Assembly: GCA_024408905.1 (NCBI GenBank)
Contig: JAKSUP010000087.1
Coordinates: 1 to 6,045, forward strand
From: a bacterium
Lineage (GTDB): Bacteria > Cyanobacteriota > Vampirovibrionia > Gastranaerophilales > Gastranaerophilaceae
DNA: 6,045 bases
Direction: 5' to 3'
Under the pieces are notes generated by a model. It ran no database searches, was not told the DNA's origin, and was given only the letters and a program-made list of their open reading frames with translations. Positions 5,354-6,045 of this stretch are shown piece by piece. Position 1 is the stretch's first letter; every line of letters begins with the position of its first letter. Both the position numbers and the translations under genes were made by a program.

Positions 5354-5962
5354 ATGTCAGAAAAGCAAGCTTTTCTGAATATAACAAGTAGTGATGCCAC
5401 AAAATTCACAAGGCACATAAACGATTACGACTCTACATTGTTAGAAGAAGATGCTTATAAAAACATTGAAAATGATACGTTAAAGATGGAATATAAAATT
5501 TCCAAAATAGAAAAAGAGATCCGAAATTTAGATTCTCAAATACAAGCTGCACTAGAAATTCACGACTATCGACTTGCAGAAAGCTTATACAATAAAAAAT
5601 TGTCTTTAGAGAAGGAATATTCAGATATCGTAAATCAATACAATAATAAAAGTATTTCAGCAAAAATTTCCGAACACGTGTTTAATACTCTCACCGGAAA
5701 GAAAAAAATTCAAGAAAATAAAAAATGTGGCAATAAACTTTTAAATAATTTAACAACAAAGTTACCGGAAAAATTTGCTTCATTATTAAATTTAAAAAAT
5801 GCTTTAACGACATTAGAAAATATTAATAAAAATGTAGATAATCTAATGACACTCAATATTCCATATGGTGAAAATCTTGATAAATATGAAAAACTTTCAA
5901 AATATATCATCAAAGCAAATTCTATACAAAATGAGATTTCAAAAAACTTAAAAAATAAATAA
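5354..5962 (+). CDS. Uncharacterised soluble coiled-coil protein
   Basis: I do not recognise this 202-residue protein. It is rich in lysine, asparagine and glutamate and has no signal peptide or membrane segment, so it is probably cytoplasmic. Residues about 34-97 look like an antiparallel helical or coiled-coil segment, with YKISKIEKEIRNLDSQIQAA (47-66), a HDYRLAESLYNKKL turn (70-83) and a second helix. A linker with one cysteine (125) follows, then a helical C-terminus (about 135-200). The start at 5354 has AAGGA 10 bases upstream, the same spacing as the MBL gene. An in-frame ATG at 5276 would add 26 asparagine- and aspartate-rich residues but has no SD and coincides with the predicted transcript start; I cannot exclude it as a leaderless start. 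The architecture is loosely like flagellar or secretion export chaperones, but no motif supports that name. Confidence 0.72.
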   Translation: MSEKQAFLNITSSDATKFTRHINDYDSTLLEEDAYKNIENDTLKMEYKISKIEKEIRNLDSQIQAALEIHDYRLAESLYNKKLSLEKEYSDIVNQYNNKSISAKISEHVFNTLTGKKKIQENKKCGNKLLNNLTTKLPEKFASLLNLKNALTTLENINKNVDNLMTLNIPYGENLDKYEKLSKYIIKANSIQNEISKNLKNK

Positions 5963-6045
5963 AGAGGATGACTAAAAGGAATTTTTTTTGACATAATATT
6001 TATTATTGGTACTTATATTTGTATTATATTTAAGACTTCTTTTTT
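5963..6045 (+). promoter_or_regulatory. AT-rich downstream region with a consensus -35 and a palindrome
   Basis: A perfect TTGACA (5988-5993) suggests a promoter for a gene beyond the window, but the hexamer 17 bases on (ACTTAT, 6011-6016) is poor and the better TATATT (6014-6019) is at 20 bases. ATAATA and TATTAT (5993-5998 and 6001-6006) form an inverted repeat overlapping the -35, a possible operator. I see no convincing terminator for the coiled-coil gene here; the T-run at 5982-5989 has no stem before it. Confidence 0.22.

Noticed and set aside
5968..5991. A 7-codon mini-ORF (ATG to TGA) after the coiled-coil gene, a possible leader peptide.
   Set aside because: The AGAGG-like sequence abuts the ATG with no spacing, and no attenuator structure is visible before the window ends.
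5710..5994. A 94-codon minus-strand open frame reaching past the coiled-coil gene.
   Set aside because: Its composition is phenylalanine- and serine-rich, it has no recognisable motif, and it mostly mirrors the plus-strand gene.

Overview
The window is an AT-rich (roughly 30% G+C by eye), densely coding stretch of bacterial chromosome with eight protein genes and no RNA gene, insertion sequence or CRISPR array that I can see. A FliW-CsrA pair points to a flagellated lineage. A GshB-type ligase, two proteins with signal peptides and an MBL-fold hydrolase of a kind common in cyanobacteria suggest a Gram-negative-type (diderm) cell. The combination would suit a gut-type Vampirovibrionia/Gastranaerophilales (Melainabacteria) genome. 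That placement is inference, and other low-GC flagellated phyla remain possible.

Left third, minus strand (35-1966): a two-gene unit, transcribed right to left, encodes an exported calcineurin-type metallophosphoesterase followed 6 bases later by a cytoplasmic MBL-fold hydrolase. Both superfamilies include cyclic-nucleotide phosphodiesterases. Across a 122-base divergent intergenic region, a GshB-like ATP-grasp ligase gene (2089-3042) runs on the plus strand from its own predicted promoter.

Centre (3028-5235), plus strand: a good sigma-70-type promoter (TTGTTA, 17 bp, TATAAT) drives a tight four-gene unit. It encodes an exported TPR protein, the flagellar assembly factor FliW, the RNA-binding regulator CsrA with an unusual C-terminal tail of about 57 residues, and a cytoplasmic TPR protein. 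Intergenic gaps are 11, 8 and 1 bases.

Right end (5241-5962): a second good promoter (TTGATG, 17 bp, TATAAT) precedes a gene for an unrecognised soluble, coiled-coil protein. The promoter places the transcript start almost exactly on the first in-frame ATG, while a later ATG at 5354 has a Shine-Dalgarno (SD) sequence. I prefer the later start, with a 78-base leader.

The most interesting signal is regulatory. The sequence ACAAGGATAA, which matches the core of the CsrA recognition consensus, sits on the ribosome-binding sites of both the TPR gene just after csrA and the coiled-coil gene. Weaker GGA sites lie before fliW, before csrA and inside the csrA tail. The coiled-coil leader can also fold so that ATCCTT pairs with the AAGGAT ribosome-binding site. 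Together these suggest a local CsrA-FliW regulon that includes proteins of unknown function.
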